64,000 nt of DNA from Xylanimonas allomyrinae (GTDB taxonomy: Bacteria > Actinomycetota > Actinomycetes > Actinomycetales > Cellulomonadaceae), in NCBI RefSeq assembly GCF_004135345.1, contig NZ_CP035495.1, forward strand, positions 3,534,001 through 3,598,000, in the 5' to 3' direction. A program made the translations under genes and the position numbers. The number at the start of each line of letters is the position of its first letter. Position 1 is the first letter of the stretch. Below are positions 43,829 to 53,261 of this stretch, piece after piece. Under the pieces are notes generated by a model. The model worked only from the letters and a program-made list of their open reading frames with translations, was not told the origin of the DNA and made no database searches.

Positions 43829-43961
43829 GGGTGTGCCGCCGGCCGTGCCTCCGGTGCCGGGCCGGGTTCTCGACGGTCCCGGCCCCGCTCCCACGCCCGG
43901 CCGTCACCCCCGGCAGGCCACCGCCCGGCCGGCTGCCGCCCCATGACGAAGGAGCCCATCC

Positions 43962-44648
43962 GTGAGCACGCCCTCCGCAGCCGAGGTCACCTTGCCCGTG
44001 CCCGTCGTGCTCGTGGACGACCACCACATGTTCCGCACCGGTGTGCGCGCGTCGCTCGACGAGCGCGTGCGCGTGGTCGGTGAGGCCGCGGACGTCGACG
44101 AGGCCGTCGTCGTCATCCACGCGCAGCGTCCGCCCGTGGTGCTGCTCGACGTCCACCTGCCGGGCGGCACCGGGGGCGGCGGGGCCGAGGTCGTGCGGCT
44201 GTGCGCCGACCTCGTCGGGGCCGGCGTCACCCGCTTCCTCGCGCTGTCGGTGTCCGACGCCGCGGAGGACGTCGTCGCCGTCATCCGCTCGGGTGCGCGT
44301 GGGTACGTCACCAAGAACATCTCGGCGCACGACCTGTCGTCCGCCGTCGTGCAGGTCGCGGGCGGTGACGCCGTGTTCTCGCCGCGCCTGGCCGGGTTCG
44401 TGCTGGATGCGTTCGGCACGGCCGCGGGCGAGGTCTCGGTGGCCGACGACGAGCTCGACCGGCTCTCGCGCCGCGAGCAGGAGGTCATGCGGCTCATCGC
44501 GCGCGGCTACTCCTACCGCGAGGTGGCCAGCGAGCTGTTCATCTCGATCAAGACCGTCGAGACGCACGTCTCGGCGGTGCTGCGCAAGCTCCAGCTGTCG
44601 AGCCGCTACGAGCTCACCCGGTGGGCGGCGGCCCGGCACATCCTGTGA
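43962..44648 (+). CDS. LuxR/NarL-family response regulator
   Basis: The 228-residue regulator has a receiver domain (12-135) with acidic pocket LVDDHHMF, phosphorylation Asp in VVLLDVHLPGG and Lys in GYVTKNIS, and a LuxR HTH (165-225) with LSRREQEVMRLIARGYSYREVA and IKTVETHVSAVLRKLQ. It should be phosphorylated by the adjacent PspC-kinase and may control the divergent LiaF-like gene. GTG 43962 has AAGGAG 7 bases upstream. Confidence 0.93.
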   Translation: MSTPSAAEVTLPVPVVLVDDHHMFRTGVRASLDERVRVVGEAADVDEAVVVIHAQRPPVVLLDVHLPGGTGGGGAEVVRLCADLVGAGVTRFLALSVSDAAEDVVAVIRSGARGYVTKNISAHDLSSAVVQVAGGDAVFSPRLAGFVLDAFGTAAGEVSVADDELDRLSRREQEVMRLIARGYSYREVASELFISIKTVETHVSAVLRKLQLSSRYELTRWAAARHIL

Positions 44649-44728
44649 CCTGCGCACCGTCACGGGCGGTGGCCGTGCGACGTTCCCGCGGGTCGTGGCT
44701 CCCGGGCCGGAGCGCACGGGGGCGGCTG

Positions 44729-44734
44729 TAGCCT
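44729..44734 (+). promoter_or_regulatory. -10 hexamer for leaderless membrane protein gene
   Basis: TAGCCT, 7 bases before GTG 44742. Confidence 0.5.
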
Positions 44735-44741
44735 TCGGGGC

Positions 44742-45110
44742 GTGGACTTCCTTTTCGACGTGTTCGCCTTCCTGCACTTTGTCGGCTGGGCCATCGTGCT
44801 CGGCGGCTACCTCGCCTCGATGCGCACGCCGGGCCTGTACCGCGGTGTCTTCCATGGCGCCGCGACGGCGCTCGTGTCGGGCGTCGTGATGATGGGACTC
44901 ATCGAGGGCGACGCTGTCGGCTCGTACTTCCACCGGGGCACGTTGATCGCCAAGCTTGTGATCGCGGCGGTCATCACGGTGCTCGCGTTCGTCGCGCGGC
45001 GCCAGGGCGCGAAGGGCGACAACGGTACGGGCGCCGTCGTGCCGTGGGTCAAGCACGCGATCGGGGGGCTGACGATCGTCAACATCGTGCTGGCGGTGTT
45101 CGTGCACTGA
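44742..45110 (+). CDS. Small four-TM protein of unknown function
   Basis: The 122 residues form four hydrophobic helices (about 5-24, 35-55, 67-87, 102-121): DFLFDVFAFLHFVGWAIVLGG, TALVSGVVMMGLIEG, LIAKLVIAAVITVLAFVARR and GGLTIVNIVLAVFVH. I cannot assign a family. The first helix contains a His (FLHFVG) and a second His lies after GSYF, which may or may not bind a metal or haem. Leaderless promoter; the gene stands alone between the response regulator and a DUF456 gene. Confidence 0.72.
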   Translation: MDFLFDVFAFLHFVGWAIVLGGYLASMRTPGLYRGVFHGAATALVSGVVMMGLIEGDAVGSYFHRGTLIAKLVIAAVITVLAFVARRQGAKGDNGTGAVVPWVKHAIGGLTIVNIVLAVFVH

Positions 45111-45196
45111 GGGCGCCGCGGGGGAGTGTGTGAACCGTACCGGGCGACGGGCGTCGCTCGGCCGGGGCGATGGCGCCCCACCGGGAGGGGAAGCGG

Positions 45197-45676
45197 ATGA
45201 GCGTGCTCGGTGAGGTCCTCGTCGGCCTCGTGATCGTCGTCGGGCTGGTGGGCACCGTCGTCCAGGTGCTGCCCGGCAACGTGCTCGTGCTGGGCGCGAT
45301 CCTGGTGTGGGCGTGGGTGACCGGCGGCGGCGCGTGGTGGGCGTTCGCGGCGGCCGCCGTCGTCGTCGCTCTCGCGGAGCTGGGCCAGTGGCTGCTGGCC
45401 GGGCGGCACCTGCGGCGGGCCGACGTGCCGTGGTCCACCCTCGCCTGGGGTGGGGTCGCGGGCGTCGTCGGGTTCTTCGTCCTTCCGGTCGTCGGGCTGC
45501 CGCTGTTCTTCGTGGGCGCCGTGTACGTGGCCGAGCTGGTGCGCAGGCAGGACCGCGAACGGGCCTGGCGCGCGACGGTGGCCGCGCTCCAGGCGACCGG
45601 GATCACCATCGTCGTCCAGCTCGCGGGCGGGCTGCTCGCCTCGGTGGCGTGGCTGGTGGGGGTCTGGCGGACGTGA
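45197..45676 (+). CDS. DUF456 domain membrane protein
   Basis: The 159-residue protein has four or five membrane helices with the DUF456 pattern: VLVGLVIVVGLVGTVVQVLPGNVLVLGAILVWAW, AELGQWLLAGRHLRRADVPWS, GGVAGVVGFFVLPVVGLPLFFVGAVYVAELVRR. The Gly-rich loops between helices are typical. Function unknown. ATG 45197 has GGAGGGG at good spacing; the in-frame start at 45170 has none. Confidence 0.87.
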   Translation: MSVLGEVLVGLVIVVGLVGTVVQVLPGNVLVLGAILVWAWVTGGGAWWAFAAAAVVVALAELGQWLLAGRHLRRADVPWSTLAWGGVAGVVGFFVLPVVGLPLFFVGAVYVAELVRRQDRERAWRATVAALQATGITIVVQLAGGLLASVAWLVGVWRT

Positions 45677-45798
45677 CGGGCCGTGGCTCGGCCGGGCGCG
45701 GCGCCGTGGTCTGCGTCCGCGACGACGTCGCCCCGCGTGGCGCGACGCGACGTCGCTCGCCCGGTCCCGCCGTGCCCTGGCGTGTCGGCGGCGGCGCC

Positions 45799-45804
45799 TA
45801 GGCT
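45799..45804 (+). promoter_or_regulatory. -10 hexamer upstream of pcrA
   Basis: TAGGCT 10 bases before ATG 45815, a very short leader. The preceding 120 bp hold only the palindrome GCGACGTCGC. Confidence 0.45.
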
Positions 45805-45814
45805 TGCTCACGCG

Positions 45815-48479
45815 ATGACCTCACTCTTCGATCACATGCCCCTGCCCGGTGCCCGCGGGTTCAGCGCTGACGGGTTGAGCGCCGACAGCTCCAGCGCTGC
45901 CGGGTCGCGTGCTGCCGCGAGCCGCTCGGCCGGTTCCGGCGACGCGGCGCGCCTGCCGCCCTCGGGCCCGCGGTGGGACGCGTGGGCGGACGGCGAGACG
46001 GCCGACGCACCCGACTGGGTGCGCGCGGCGGCCGGGGACGTCGTCCCGGACGACGCCCCGCGTCGCGGCCCGTACGCCCACCTCGACCCGGAGGTGCTGC
46101 TCGAGGGTCTCAACCCGCAGCAGCGGGCCGCCGTCGTGCATCACGGGGCGCCGCTGCTCATCGTGGCCGGCGCGGGCTCGGGCAAGACGCGTGTGCTGAC
46201 GCACCGCATCGCCCATCTCCTTGCGACCGGTCGCGCGCGGGCGGGGGAGATCCTCGCGATCACCTTCACCAACAAGGCCGCCGCCGAGATGCGCGAGCGC
46301 GTCCAGCACCTGGTCGGCCCGGCCGCGTCCCGCATGTGGGTGTCGACGTTCCACTCGGCGTGCGTCCGCATTCTGCGGCGCGAGTACAAGGTGGTGGGCC
46401 TGCGGTCGAGCTTCTCGATCTACGACGCCGCGGACTCCCAGCGCCTGGTCACCCTCGTGACGCGCGAGCTCAACCTGGACGCGAAGAAGTACCCGGCGCG
46501 TGGGCTCGCCAACCGGATCAGCGACCTCAAGAACGAGCTCGTCACCCCGGACGACTACGCCGACCGGCAGGACAAGGACCCGATCCTGGCCGACGTCTAC
46601 ACGCGCTACCAGGCCCGCCTCCAGCAGGCCAGCGCGCTCGACTTCGACGACATCATCATGACGACGGTCCACCTGATGCAGGCGTTCCCCGCCGTGGCCG
46701 AGCACTACCGCAGGCGGTTCCGGCACGTGCTCGTCGACGAGTACCAGGACACGAACCACGCGCAGTACGTGCTGGTGCGCGAGCTCACGGGAGTCCCGGG
46801 CAGCGCCCCCGCGGCGACGGCGGCCGCACCCGAGGACGGCCTCGAGCCGGGCGAGCTCACCGTCGTCGGCGACGCCGACCAGTCGATCTACGCCTTCCGC
46901 GGTGCCACGATCCGCAACATCCAGGAGTTCGAGCAGGACTACCCGAGCGCGACGACGATCCTGCTCGAGCAGAACTACCGCTCGACGCAGAACATCCTCA
47001 GCGCGGCCAACGCCGTCATCTCCCGCAACGCGGACCGCAAGCCCAAGCGGCTGTGGACGGCGTCGGGCGCGGGCGCGCAGATCGTCGGCTACGTGGCCGA
47101 CGACGAGCACGCCGAGGCGCGCTTCGTCGCGGAGGAGATCGACCGGCTCGGGGACGCCGACGGCGTGCGGCCCGGCGACGTCGCGGTCTTCTACCGCACC
47201 AACGCCCAGTCCCGCTCGCTCGAAGAGGTGCTGGTGCGCGTGGGGCTGCCGTACAAGGTGGTGGGCGGCACGCGCTTCTACGAGCGGCGCGAGATCAAGG
47301 ACGCCATCGCCTACCTGCGCGCGCTGGCCAACCCCGACGACGACGTCAACCTGCGGCGCGTCCTCAACGTCCCCAAGCGGGGCTCGGCGACAAGGCGGAG
47401 TCGCTGCTCGCCGCCTTCGCCGAGCGGGAGCGCGTCTCGTTCGGCGCGGCCGTCGAACGCGCCGAGGACGTGCCCGGCATGAGCACGCGCACGCTCAACC
47501 CGCTGCGCGGCTTCCGTGATCTCATGGCCGGCCTGCGTGCGATGGTCGACGCCGGTGAGCCTCCCGCCGCGATCCTCGGGGCCGTGCTCGACCGCACCGG
47601 CTACCTCGAGGAGCTGCGGGCCTCGGACGACCCCCAAGACGCCTCGCGCGTCGAGAACCTCGCCGAGCTGCACGCGGTGGCGACCGAGTTCTCCGGCACC
47701 GACCCGGAGGGGACGCTCGTCGACTTCCTGGAACGGGTGTCGCTCGTCGCGGACTCCGACCAGATTCCCGACGAGGACGTCGCCGACGGCGAGGCCGAGC
47801 AGGAGCCCCGGCCGGACCAGGGCGTCGTCACGCTCATGACGCTGCACACGGCCAAGGGCCTGGAGTTCCCCGTCGTCTTCCTGACCGGCATGGAGGACGG
47901 CACGTTCCCGCACATGCGCTCGCTGCACGACGACGCGGAGCTGGCCGAGGAGCGCCGGCTGGCGTACGTCGGGATCACGCGGGCGCGTGAGCGGCTGTAC
48001 ATCTCGCGCGCGGGCGTGCGGTCGGCGTGGGGGATGGCCAACGAGATGCCGCCGAGCCGGTTCCTCGGCGACATTCCCGAGGAGCTGTGGGACTGGCGCC
48101 GCCGTGAGTCGTCGACCCAGTACCTGCGCGGTGGCGGGTCCGCGTGGGGCTCGCGGGGTTCGTCGTGGGGGAACGGCGTGCTGCGCCGGGGTCGAGCGGC
48201 GCGGGCGCACCGGGCAGCGGTGCCGGGCCCGCGCGCCTCGGGCGTCCGCGGACCGCTGCGGAGGGGTCGACGGGTGCCCGCTTCGGCAGCGCGACCCCGC
48301 GCAAGGACGCCGACATCCCGTCGCTCGCGGTCGGTGACCGGGTGACGCATGACGCCTACGGCCTCGGGACCGTCGTCTCGGTCGAAGGCGCCGGAACCAA
48401 CGCGGTCGCGAAGATCGACTTCGGCTCCGACGGCACGAAGCGGCTGCTGCTGCGCTACTCCCCGGTGACCAAGCTCTGA
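45815..48479 (+). CDS. pcrA: ATP-dependent DNA helicase UvrD/PcrA, two frameshifts
   Basis: This SF1A 3'-5' helicase acts in nucleotide excision repair and replication. After a low-complexity N-terminus of about 85 residues come motif Q/I (LNPQQRAAVVHHG, GAGSGKTRVL), Ia (ITFTNKAAAEMRERV), II (VLVDEYQDTNHAQ), III (GDADQSIYAFRGA), IV (EQNYRST), V (MTLHTAKGLEFPVVF) and VI (AYVGITRARERLY). The C-terminus VGDRVTHDAYGLGTVVSVEG is the tudor-like domain of PcrA that binds RNA polymerase. Frames change at the G runs 47379-47382 and 48188-48191; adding one base at each gives 888 residues. Two breaks in such a gene point to sequence error. Confidence 0.93.
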
Positions 48480-48607
48480 CGGCGGGCGGGCCGCCGGTTG
48501 CCCGGTCTGTCGCGCGACTGGAGGTCGGCCCGTCCGCCTGGCCTCCCGTCGGCGGGGCCGGGCGCCGCGCCGTCACGGCTCCGCCGACGCCTGGGTGTGC
48601 GTCGCCC

Positions 48608-49159
48608 TCAGGTGGCCGGCGTCCCGCTCCGCTCGACGGCGGCGCGCAGGGCGTCGTCGTCGGACCCCGCGCGAGTGAGGGCCGCGTGCAGGGCCTTCGC
48701 GGCGGGGGAGCCCCCGCGGAGGATCCCGAGCAGCAGGTGCCCGGAGTCGATGCTCGGCGAGCCGAGGCGGATCGCCTCGCGCAGCGCGAGGCTGAGGGCC
48801 TTCTTCGCGTCCGACGCGAACGGGATGTGCTTGCGGTCGCTGCCGCGCCGGCCGCCGACGCCGTCGAACGCGCCCTCGCCGAACGTCGCGTCGGTGCTGC
48901 GGCGCACCTCGTCGAGGTCGACGCCCACGGCGGCGAGCGCGGCGGCGTCGATGCCCGCCAGCTCGGCGCGCAGCCGCCGGGCGAGCTCGCCGACGTCGAC
49001 GCCGACGGTGCGCAGGGCGCCGACCGCGGGGCCGATCTCGGACTCGGCGAGCGCGACGAGCACGTGGCGTGCGTCGATGGTGGGCGTGTGGGCCGAGCGC
49101 GCCACGAACTGCGCCTCGATCACGGGCACGCGGGCTTCCTTGGTGAATCGCTCGAACAT
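48608..49159 (-). CDS. Stand-alone Clp N-terminal domain protein
   Basis: The 183-residue protein consists of the two repeats of a Clp N-domain (MFERFTKEARVPVIEAQFVARSAHTPTIDARHVLVALAES and ASDAKKALSLALREAIRLGSPSIDSGHLLLGIL) and no AAA+ module. The typical ClpC N-domain opening (MFERFT-like, SGHLLLGIL) is retained. In ClpC this domain docks adaptors and substrates; a free copy could compete for or deliver them. AGGAGG lies 5 bases before ATG 49159. It is 96 bp downstream of the small HTH gene, probably one operon. Confidence 0.87.
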   Translation of the reverse strand: MFERFTKEARVPVIEAQFVARSAHTPTIDARHVLVALAESEIGPAVGALRTVGVDVGELARRLRAELAGIDAAALAAVGVDLDEVRRSTDATFGEGAFDGVGGRRGSDRKHIPFASDAKKALSLALREAIRLGSPSIDSGHLLLGILRGGSPAAKALHAALTRAGSDDDALRAAVERSGTPAT

Positions 49160-49255
49160 CGGATCCTCCTGTCTGTGGGTCTGCCGCCGGTCTGCTCGCC
49201 CGGGTGGCCTGGCGCCGCGTGGCGGTGCCGGCCCGGGGCGTGCGGGTGCGTCGCG

Positions 49256-49468
49256 TCAGAGCGTCTTGCCGAACTTCTTGTGGACTGCCTGCCTGGTCAC
49301 CCCGAGCGCGTCGGCGATGTCCTGCCACGTCCACCCGAGGCTCCGGGCTCGTTCGACCTGGAGCGTCTCGAGGCGGTCGGCCAGCTCGCGCAGCGCTCGG
49401 ACGGCGCGCAGGCCCTGATGGGGGTCGTCGCTCGCCGCCGAGGAGGCGAGCGTCTGCCGGGAATCCAT
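49256..49468 (-). CDS. Small HTH DNA-binding protein, probably autoregulatory
   Basis: The 70-residue protein has a Ser/Ala N-terminus, a helix RAVRALRELADRLETLQVERARSL and a helix-turn-helix GWTWQDIADALGVTRQAVHKKFGK, like the terminal HTH of sigma-70 region 4 and Xre/TetR-like folds. No ligand domain is present. ATG 49468 is 6 bases after a CATAGT -10, giving a leaderless mRNA. Two TGTCAAC-N4-GTTGACA-type palindromes cover the promoter, which suggests that the protein represses itself and the Clp-N gene downstream. Confidence 0.85.
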   Translation of the reverse strand: MDSRQTLASSAASDDPHQGLRAVRALRELADRLETLQVERARSLGWTWQDIADALGVTRQAVHKKFGKTL

Positions 49469-49516
49469 GTGTCAACTATGGTTGACACGCGGTTCGCCTG
49501 TCAACCCAGGTTGACG
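49469..49516 (-). promoter_or_regulatory. Promoter with double operator of the HTH/Clp-N operon
   Basis: Palindrome 1: GTGTCAAC (49469-49476), TATG, GTTGACAC (49481-49488), perfect 8-bp arms. Palindrome 2: TGTCAAC (49499-49505), CCAG, GTTGACG (49510-49516), one end mismatch. Centres are 29 bp apart. On the minus strand TTGACA inside palindrome 2 (49504-49499) and CATAGT inside palindrome 1 (49480-49475) form a -35/-10 pair spaced 18 bases, so both hexamers are under an operator. Confidence 0.75.
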
Positions 49517-49623
49517 AGCAGACGCGGAACGGGCCGCGCGGCGGCCCGGCGGCGTGGCGTGCGTCACGCTCGTCCGGCGAGACCGGGGTTCAAGCCGCTG
49601 CCGGGCCGGGCTACTCTTGGCGA

Positions 49624-49651
49624 GATGTCTTGACGTCGAGACATCGTCAAG
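49624..49651. promoter_or_regulatory. Overlapping inverted repeats in the sucC leader
   Basis: GATGTCT (49624-49630) / AGACATC (49639-49645) and CTTGACG (49629-49635) / CGTCAAG (49645-49651) share bases and cannot pair at once in RNA. TACTCT at 49612-49617 is a possible -10. The repeat lies at the expected transcript start, 57 bases or more before GTG 49708, and may be an operator for TCA-cycle control. Confidence 0.5.
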
Positions 49652-49707
49652 GCAGCCTCTGCCGGACCACGGGCACAGGGGCTCTTCGGAGGGAAGGACG
49701 CAGGCGG

Positions 49708-50879
49708 GTGGACCTGTTCGAATACCAGGCGCGCGACATCTTCGAGAAGCACGGCGTGCCCGTGCTCGGGGCGTCGTCGCGACGACCCCGCAGGAAGCAC
49801 GTGAGGCCGCCGAGCAGCTCGGCGGCGGGACTGTGGTCGTCAAGGCCCAGGTCAAGACCGGTGGCCGCGGCAAGGCCGGCGGCGTCAAGCTCGCCCACTC
49901 GCCCGACGAGGCGGCCGACAAGGCGGGCGAGATCCTCGGGATGGACATCAAGGGCCACACGGTCCACCGGGTGATGGTGGCGCAGGGCGCCAAGATCGCC
50001 GAGGAGTTCTACTTCTCGGTGCTGCTCGACCGCTCCAACCGCAACTACCTGGCCATGTGCTCGGTCGAGGGCGGCATGGAGATCGAGCAGCTCGCGGTCG
50101 AGCGCCCCGAGGCGCTGGCACGGGTCGCCGTCGACCCGATCGTGGGCATCGACGCCGCGAAGGCCGCGGAGATCGTCGAGGCGGCGCGCTTCCCGCAGGA
50201 GCTGCGGGCCGACGTCGCCAAGGTCGTCCAGCAGCTGTGGACGGTGTTCAAGGCCGAGGACGCCACGCTCGTCGAGGTCAACCCGCTGGTCCGCACCGAG
50301 GACGGTGCGATCGTCGCCCTCGACGGCAAGGTCACGCTCGACGACAACGCCTCCGAGGTGCGTCACCCCGACCACGAGGCGCTCGCGGACAAGGAGTCGT
50401 CCGACCCGCTCGAGGCGAAGGCCAAGGCCAGCGGGCTCAACTACGTCAAGCTCGACGGCGAGGTCGGCGTGATCGGCAACGGTGCGGGTCTCGTCATGAG
50501 CACGCTCGACGTCGTCGCCTACGCGGGCGAGCACCACGGTGGCGTCAAGCCCGCCAACTTCCTCGACATCGGTGGCGGCGCCAACGCCCAGGTCATGGCC
50601 GACGGGCTCGACGTCATCCTCAATGACCCGCAGGTCAAGGCGGTGTTCGTCAACGTGTTCGGCGGGATCACCGCGTGCGACGAGGTCGCCCGGGGCATCG
50701 TCGGTGCGCTGGAGATCCTCGGCGACGAGGCGTCCAAGCCGCTGGTCGTGCGCCTCGACGGCAACAACGTCGACCTCGGCCGCGCCATCCTGCGCGAGGC
50801 GAACCACCCGCTCGTGACCCTCGCCGAGACCATGGACGGCGGCGCCGAGAAGGCGGCCGAGCTGGCCGCGGCCGCCTGA
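49708..50879 (+). CDS. sucC: Succinyl-CoA synthetase beta subunit, frameshift near the start
   Basis: SucC is the ATP-grasp subunit that makes ATP or GTP from succinyl-CoA in the TCA cycle. From GTG 49708 the protein reads [20 protein letters not shown]; the frame then changes and [20 protein letters not shown] onwards continues. One G missing in the run 49768-49771 restores 390 residues. Later motifs: [19 protein letters not shown] (ATP-grasp), [25 protein letters not shown] and [14 protein letters not shown]. sucD follows after 52 bp. Confidence 0.94.
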
Positions 50880-50931
50880 CCTGCCCGAGACGAAAAGTCG
50901 ATAGCTCCCGAAAGCAGAGACAAGAAGAACT

Positions 50932-51828
50932 ATGTCGATCTACCTGAACAAGGACTCGAGGATCATCGTCCAGGGCATCACGGGCGGGATGGGTGCCAAG
51001 CACACCGCCCTCATGCTCGACTCCGGCGCGCAGATCGTGGGCGGCGTCAACGCCCGCAAGGCCGGCACGACCGTGACGCACCAGGACCACGAGGGGAACG
51101 ACCTCACGCTGCCGGTGTTCGGCACGGTCAAGGAGGCCATGGCCGAGACCGGCGCCAACGTGTCGGTGCTCTTCGTGCCGCCGGCGTTCACCAAGGATGC
51201 GGCGATCGAGGCGATCGACGCCGACATGCCGCTCATCGTCGTCATCACCGAGGGCGTCCCGGTGCAGGACACGGCCGAGGTGTGGGCCTACCTCCAGGGC
51301 AAGTCCACCCGCATGATCGGCCCCAACTGCCCCGGCATCATCACGCCGGGCGAGTCGCTCGCGGGCATCACGCCGCACACGATCACGGGCAAGGGACCGA
51401 TCGGGCTGGTGTCGAAGTCGGGCACGCTGACCTACCAGATGATGTACGAGCTGCGGGACCTCGGGTTCTCGACGGCGATCGGCATCGGCGGCGACCCGAT
51501 CGTGGGCACCACCCACATCGACGCGCTCGAGGCCTTCGAGAAGGACCCGGAGACCAAGGCGATCGTCATGATCGGCGAGATCGGCGGCGACGCCGAGGAG
51601 CGCGCCGCGGCCTACATCAAGGCTCACGTGACCAAGCCGGTCGTCGGCTACGTCGCCGGCTTCACGGCCCCCGAGGGCAAGACCATGGGCCACGCGGGCG
51701 CCATCGTGAGCGGGTCGGCGGGCACCGCCGCCGCCAAGAAGGAGGCGCTGGAGGCCGTCGGCGTCAAGGTCGGCAAGACGCCGTCCGAGACGGCCGCTCT
51801 CATGCGCGAGATCCTCGCGGCCCAGTGA
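50932..51828 (+). CDS. sucD: Succinyl-CoA synthetase alpha subunit
   Basis: The 298-residue alpha subunit binds CoA through a Rossmann domain ([21 protein letters not shown]) and carries the phosphorylated histidine in [44 protein letters not shown] and [20 protein letters not shown] are conserved family blocks. Intact; forms the heterodimer with SucC encoded just upstream. A hairpin follows 7 bases after the stop. Confidence 0.97.
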   Translation: MSIYLNKDSRIIVQGITGGMGAKHTALMLDSGAQIVGGVNARKAGTTVTHQDHEGNDLTLPVFGTVKEAMAETGANVSVLFVPPAFTKDAAIEAIDADMPLIVVITEGVPVQDTAEVWAYLQGKSTRMIGPNCPGIITPGESLAGITPHTITGKGPIGLVSKSGTLTYQMMYELRDLGFSTAIGIGGDPIVGTTHIDALEAFEKDPETKAIVMIGEIGGDAEERAAAYIKAHVTKPVVGYVAGFTAPEGKTMGHAGAIVSGSAGTAAAKKEALEAVGVKVGKTPSETAALMREILAAQ

Positions 51829-51834
51829 CCTGCC

Positions 51835-51865
51835 GGCGGCGCGGCGTCAGGGCCGCCGCGCCGCC
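51835..51865 (+). terminator. Hairpin after sucD
   Basis: GGCGGCGCGGC (51835-51845) pairs perfectly with GCCGCGCCGCC (51855-51865) around a 9-base loop. Confidence 0.7.
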
Positions 51866-51997
51866 GCGGTCACTGCGGGGCCGGCGTCCGCCGGACGCCT
51901 CGTCCTGCGCTCGACCGCGGCGGCACCGCGAGAGCGAGCGGGCGGCCTACGGTGTGGCACGAGCGGTGCGGGACGCGCCGCAGGGGACCATGGGACG

Positions 51998-53224
51998 GTG
52001 AGCTCGCCCCGCACCACCTCCCGCCCCGGACGCCGGACCGTCGAGGACCCGGCGCCCCGGAGAGCCTGCGCATCGCCCGGACCGCGCCTGCGATGTCGGG
52101 CGTCTGGTCGGTCGCCCAGGGCCTGGTGCTGAGCTTTGCGGTCGTGCTGCTGCTCGCCGTCGTCGCCCTCCTCGGTGCGCCCGACGCCGGTGCTACGCGC
52201 GTGCCCTGGGGGCCGCGTCGCGTGTGGCCGGGGCGCTGTGGCTCCTGGGGCACGGCGTGCCGGTCGCCGTCGGGGCCGCGACGATCACCGTGGTTCCGCT
52301 GGGGATCGGTGCGCTCGCACTGTTCACGACGTACGTGAGCGCGAAGCGCTCAGCGATCGCCTCGCCGGCCGCGGTCGTGTCCGGCGCGGTCACCTACCTG
52401 CTGGCCGTCGTCGGCTCCGCCGCCGCCGGTGGCGTGCGTGGCTCCGGCCTGGCGCTGGCGGCACTCGGGGCGCTCGTCGTCGGCGGCGGCGGGATGGTGC
52501 TCGGCACGCTAGCGCAGCCCGAGGCGCCCAGGATCGGCGACCTCGCCGAGCGCGCCTTCGGCGTGGTGCCGGCCGTGGCACGGCTGGGCGTGCGCGGGGA
52601 GGCGTCGCGCTCGCGTCGCTGCTCGGGCTCAGTGCGCTGCTCGCCGCGGTGTGGATGGTGGCGGGCCGTGGCTCCGCCGACGACGTCCTGACGGCGCTGG
52701 CACCCGGCTGGCTCGGGGGCATCGTGCTGGCCGTGTCGCAGCTCGCGCTGGTGCCCAACCTCGTCGTGTGGGCCTCGGCGTGGATCGCGGGGCCGGGCTT
52801 CGCCGTCGGGCAGGGCACGACGTTCTCGCCGCGGGCCGTCGTGGACGGGCCGCTGCCCGCGCTGCCCGTGCTCGCCGCGCTGCCGCGGCCCGACTGGACC
52901 GGGGCGAACGTGCTGTGGGCACCGGCCGTGGTGGTGCTGTGCGGCGCTCTCGGAGGCTGGTTCGTGTGGCGGCGGCTCGAACCGTCGCTCGTGCGGTGGA
53001 CCGACGTCGCATGGTCGCTCGGTGGGCTGGCCTTCACGGCCGGCGCGGGCGCCGCCGTGCTCCAGTGGTGGGCCGGGGGAGCGGCCGGGGCGGGGCGACT
53101 GTCGCTCGTCGGCGCGAACCCGCTGGCCGTGGCCGGGTTCGTCACGCTCGAGGTGCTGCTGGGCGCGGCGATCGTGGTCGTCCCCGCGCACTCGCGCCCG
53201 TGGCGGTACGTGACCTCGCGCTGA
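51998..53224 (+). pseudogene. DUF6350-type multi-TM protein, three frameshifts
   Basis: A hydrophobic protein lies in three successive frames: SSPRTTSRPGRRTVEDPAPR (from GTG 51998); SLRIARTAPAMSGVWSVAQG onwards; AGALWLLGHGVPVAVGAATI; and finally GVALASLLGLSALLAAVWMV to PAHSRPWRYVTSR. Breaks are near 52055-52060, 52189-52193 and in the G run 52596-52599. Three added bases give exactly 409 residues with eight to ten TM helices. The position between sucCD and purN is where actinobacteria carry a DUF6350 membrane protein of unknown function. No catalytic motif is visible. Confidence 0.78.
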
Positions 53225-53247
53225 CGCGCCGAACGCGACCGCCCGAC

Positions 53248-53253
53248 TACGCT
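53248..53253 (+). promoter_or_regulatory. -10 hexamer for purN
   Basis: TACGCT, 8 bases before GTG 53262. Confidence 0.45.
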
Positions 53254-53261
53254 GGGCCACC

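Noticed and set aside
45683-45814. Longer N-terminus for pcrA from 45683
   Set aside because: The added residues are Arg/Pro-rich and cross the TAGGCT promoter element; ATG 45815 fits better.
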